Positions 4,900 through 5,230 of a stretch of 5,230 nt of DNA are shown piece by piece (position 1 is the stretch's first letter; each line of letters opens with the position of its first letter). Below the pieces are notes generated by a model. That model made no database searches and had not been told where the DNA came from. It saw only the letters and a list, made by a program, of their open reading frames with translations. The DNA comes from Dehalococcoidia bacterium (GTDB lineage: Bacteria > Chloroflexota > Dehalococcoidia > Lucifugimonadales > JAGWBF01). Made by a program: the position numbers and the translations under genes. The stretch covers positions 1 through 5,230 of the forward strand of contig JAGWBG010000250.1 of NCBI GenBank assembly GCA_021296015.1, read 5' to 3'.

Positions 4900-5230
4900 C
4901 TAAGCGTACTGATATTCGGCTGTAGCGACAATTAGTTGGAGCATCTCGGTCACTCTCTGGGGGAAGTTGGCGCTACTCCTCTGAATGTCGCCGCTGCGTT
5001 TTGCGTATTCAATCAGCGAGTTGCGGCTGCTCTCACTAACTTGCACAGGGCCAATCAGGTCCAGACAGCCGTCAACGAACTCTTCCGGGGACATATTGTC
5101 GGGGCCTGCCTTCATCCGCTCGACGATGAGCTGGACCCCCGGCAGGTCGAGATTGCCTACCTTCTCGGCGACGAAGTTAATACGCTCCACCAGAGTACCC
5201 CCCTCAATCCACTCTTTGCCCGTGTGCCAG
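4900..5230 (-). CDS. DUF1800 family protein, C-terminal fragment (enters from right edge)
   Basis: The last 109 residues of a longer protein; the frame is open to the right edge, so the GTG at 5190 is not the true start. The visible part begins TGKEWIEGGTLVERINFVAEKVGN, the conserved block near the end of DUF1800 (PF08811) proteins where W..G..L..R.NF is typical, then a helical region (SPEEFVDGCLDLIGPV, then SSRNSLIEYAKRS), ending VTEMLQLIVATAEYQYA, matching the family's usual C-terminal EYQ. DUF1800 proteins are of unknown function, typically about 450-600 residues, and are regularly encoded next to DUF1501. Here the DUF1501 start follows 22 nt after the stop, supporting one transcript. Family call rests on the conserved ending and the neighbour. 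Confidence 0.88.
   Translation of the reverse strand, partial: WHTGKEWIEGGTLVERINFVAEKVGNLDLPGVQLIVERMKAGPDNMSPEEFVDGCLDLIGPVQVSESSRNSLIEYAKRSGDIQRSSANFPQRVTEMLQLIVATAEYQYA

Noticed and set aside
5188..5190. GTG as the start of a 96-residue stand-alone protein before DUF1501
   Set aside because: The frame continues upstream to the window edge with DUF1800-like sequence (TGKEWIEGGTL), so this is the end of a larger gene.

Overview
Bacterial chromosome fragment of moderately high GC with dense, mostly leftward genes. No ribosomal RNA, tRNA, CRISPR array, transposase or phage gene is visible. The gene families present (DUF1800/DUF1501 pair, NHL propeller, COG1228-type amidohydrolase, YkgJ-type cysteine protein) suit an environmental heterotroph. 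A Chloroflexota (SAR202/Dehalococcoidia-like) origin is my guess from gene style, but nothing here is diagnostic.

Left third (1-1510): a leftward transcription unit. A well-formed sigma70-like promoter (1482-1510) precedes a metal-dependent amidohydrolase (266-1444), followed after 39 nt by the N-terminal part of an alpha/beta-hydrolase-like protein that runs off the left edge. Promoter and Shine-Dalgarno positions show that the amidohydrolase starts at 1444 and not at the upstream ATGs. The pair looks like a small hydrolytic, probably catabolic, operon with unknown substrates.

Centre-left (1511-1966): a small rightward gene for a nine-cysteine YkgJ-type protein is divergent from the amidohydrolase across a short intergenic region holding a 12-bp palindrome and a possible extended -10 element. 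Its stop lies 14 nt from the stop of the convergent gene to its right.

Right two thirds (1981-5230): four leftward genes, in transcription order: the C-terminal end of a DUF1800 protein (enters from the right edge), a DUF1501 protein (22 nt later, with a perfect Shine-Dalgarno), a six-bladed NHL-repeat protein, and a 106-residue protein ending like a cytochrome c domain but lacking a haem-binding CXXCH. DUF1800 and DUF1501 are a well-known but poorly understood pair. The NHL and haemless cytochrome-like genes may be accessory parts, but the 215-nt and 228-nt gaps between them are rich in inverted repeats and could separate transcripts.

The most unusual DNA is at 2411-2560: a 108-bp element bounded by 13-bp perfect inverted repeats with two internal hairpins, next to a 20-bp perfect palindrome inside the last codons of the NHL gene. 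The 3550-3690 gap holds a second group of stem-loops.
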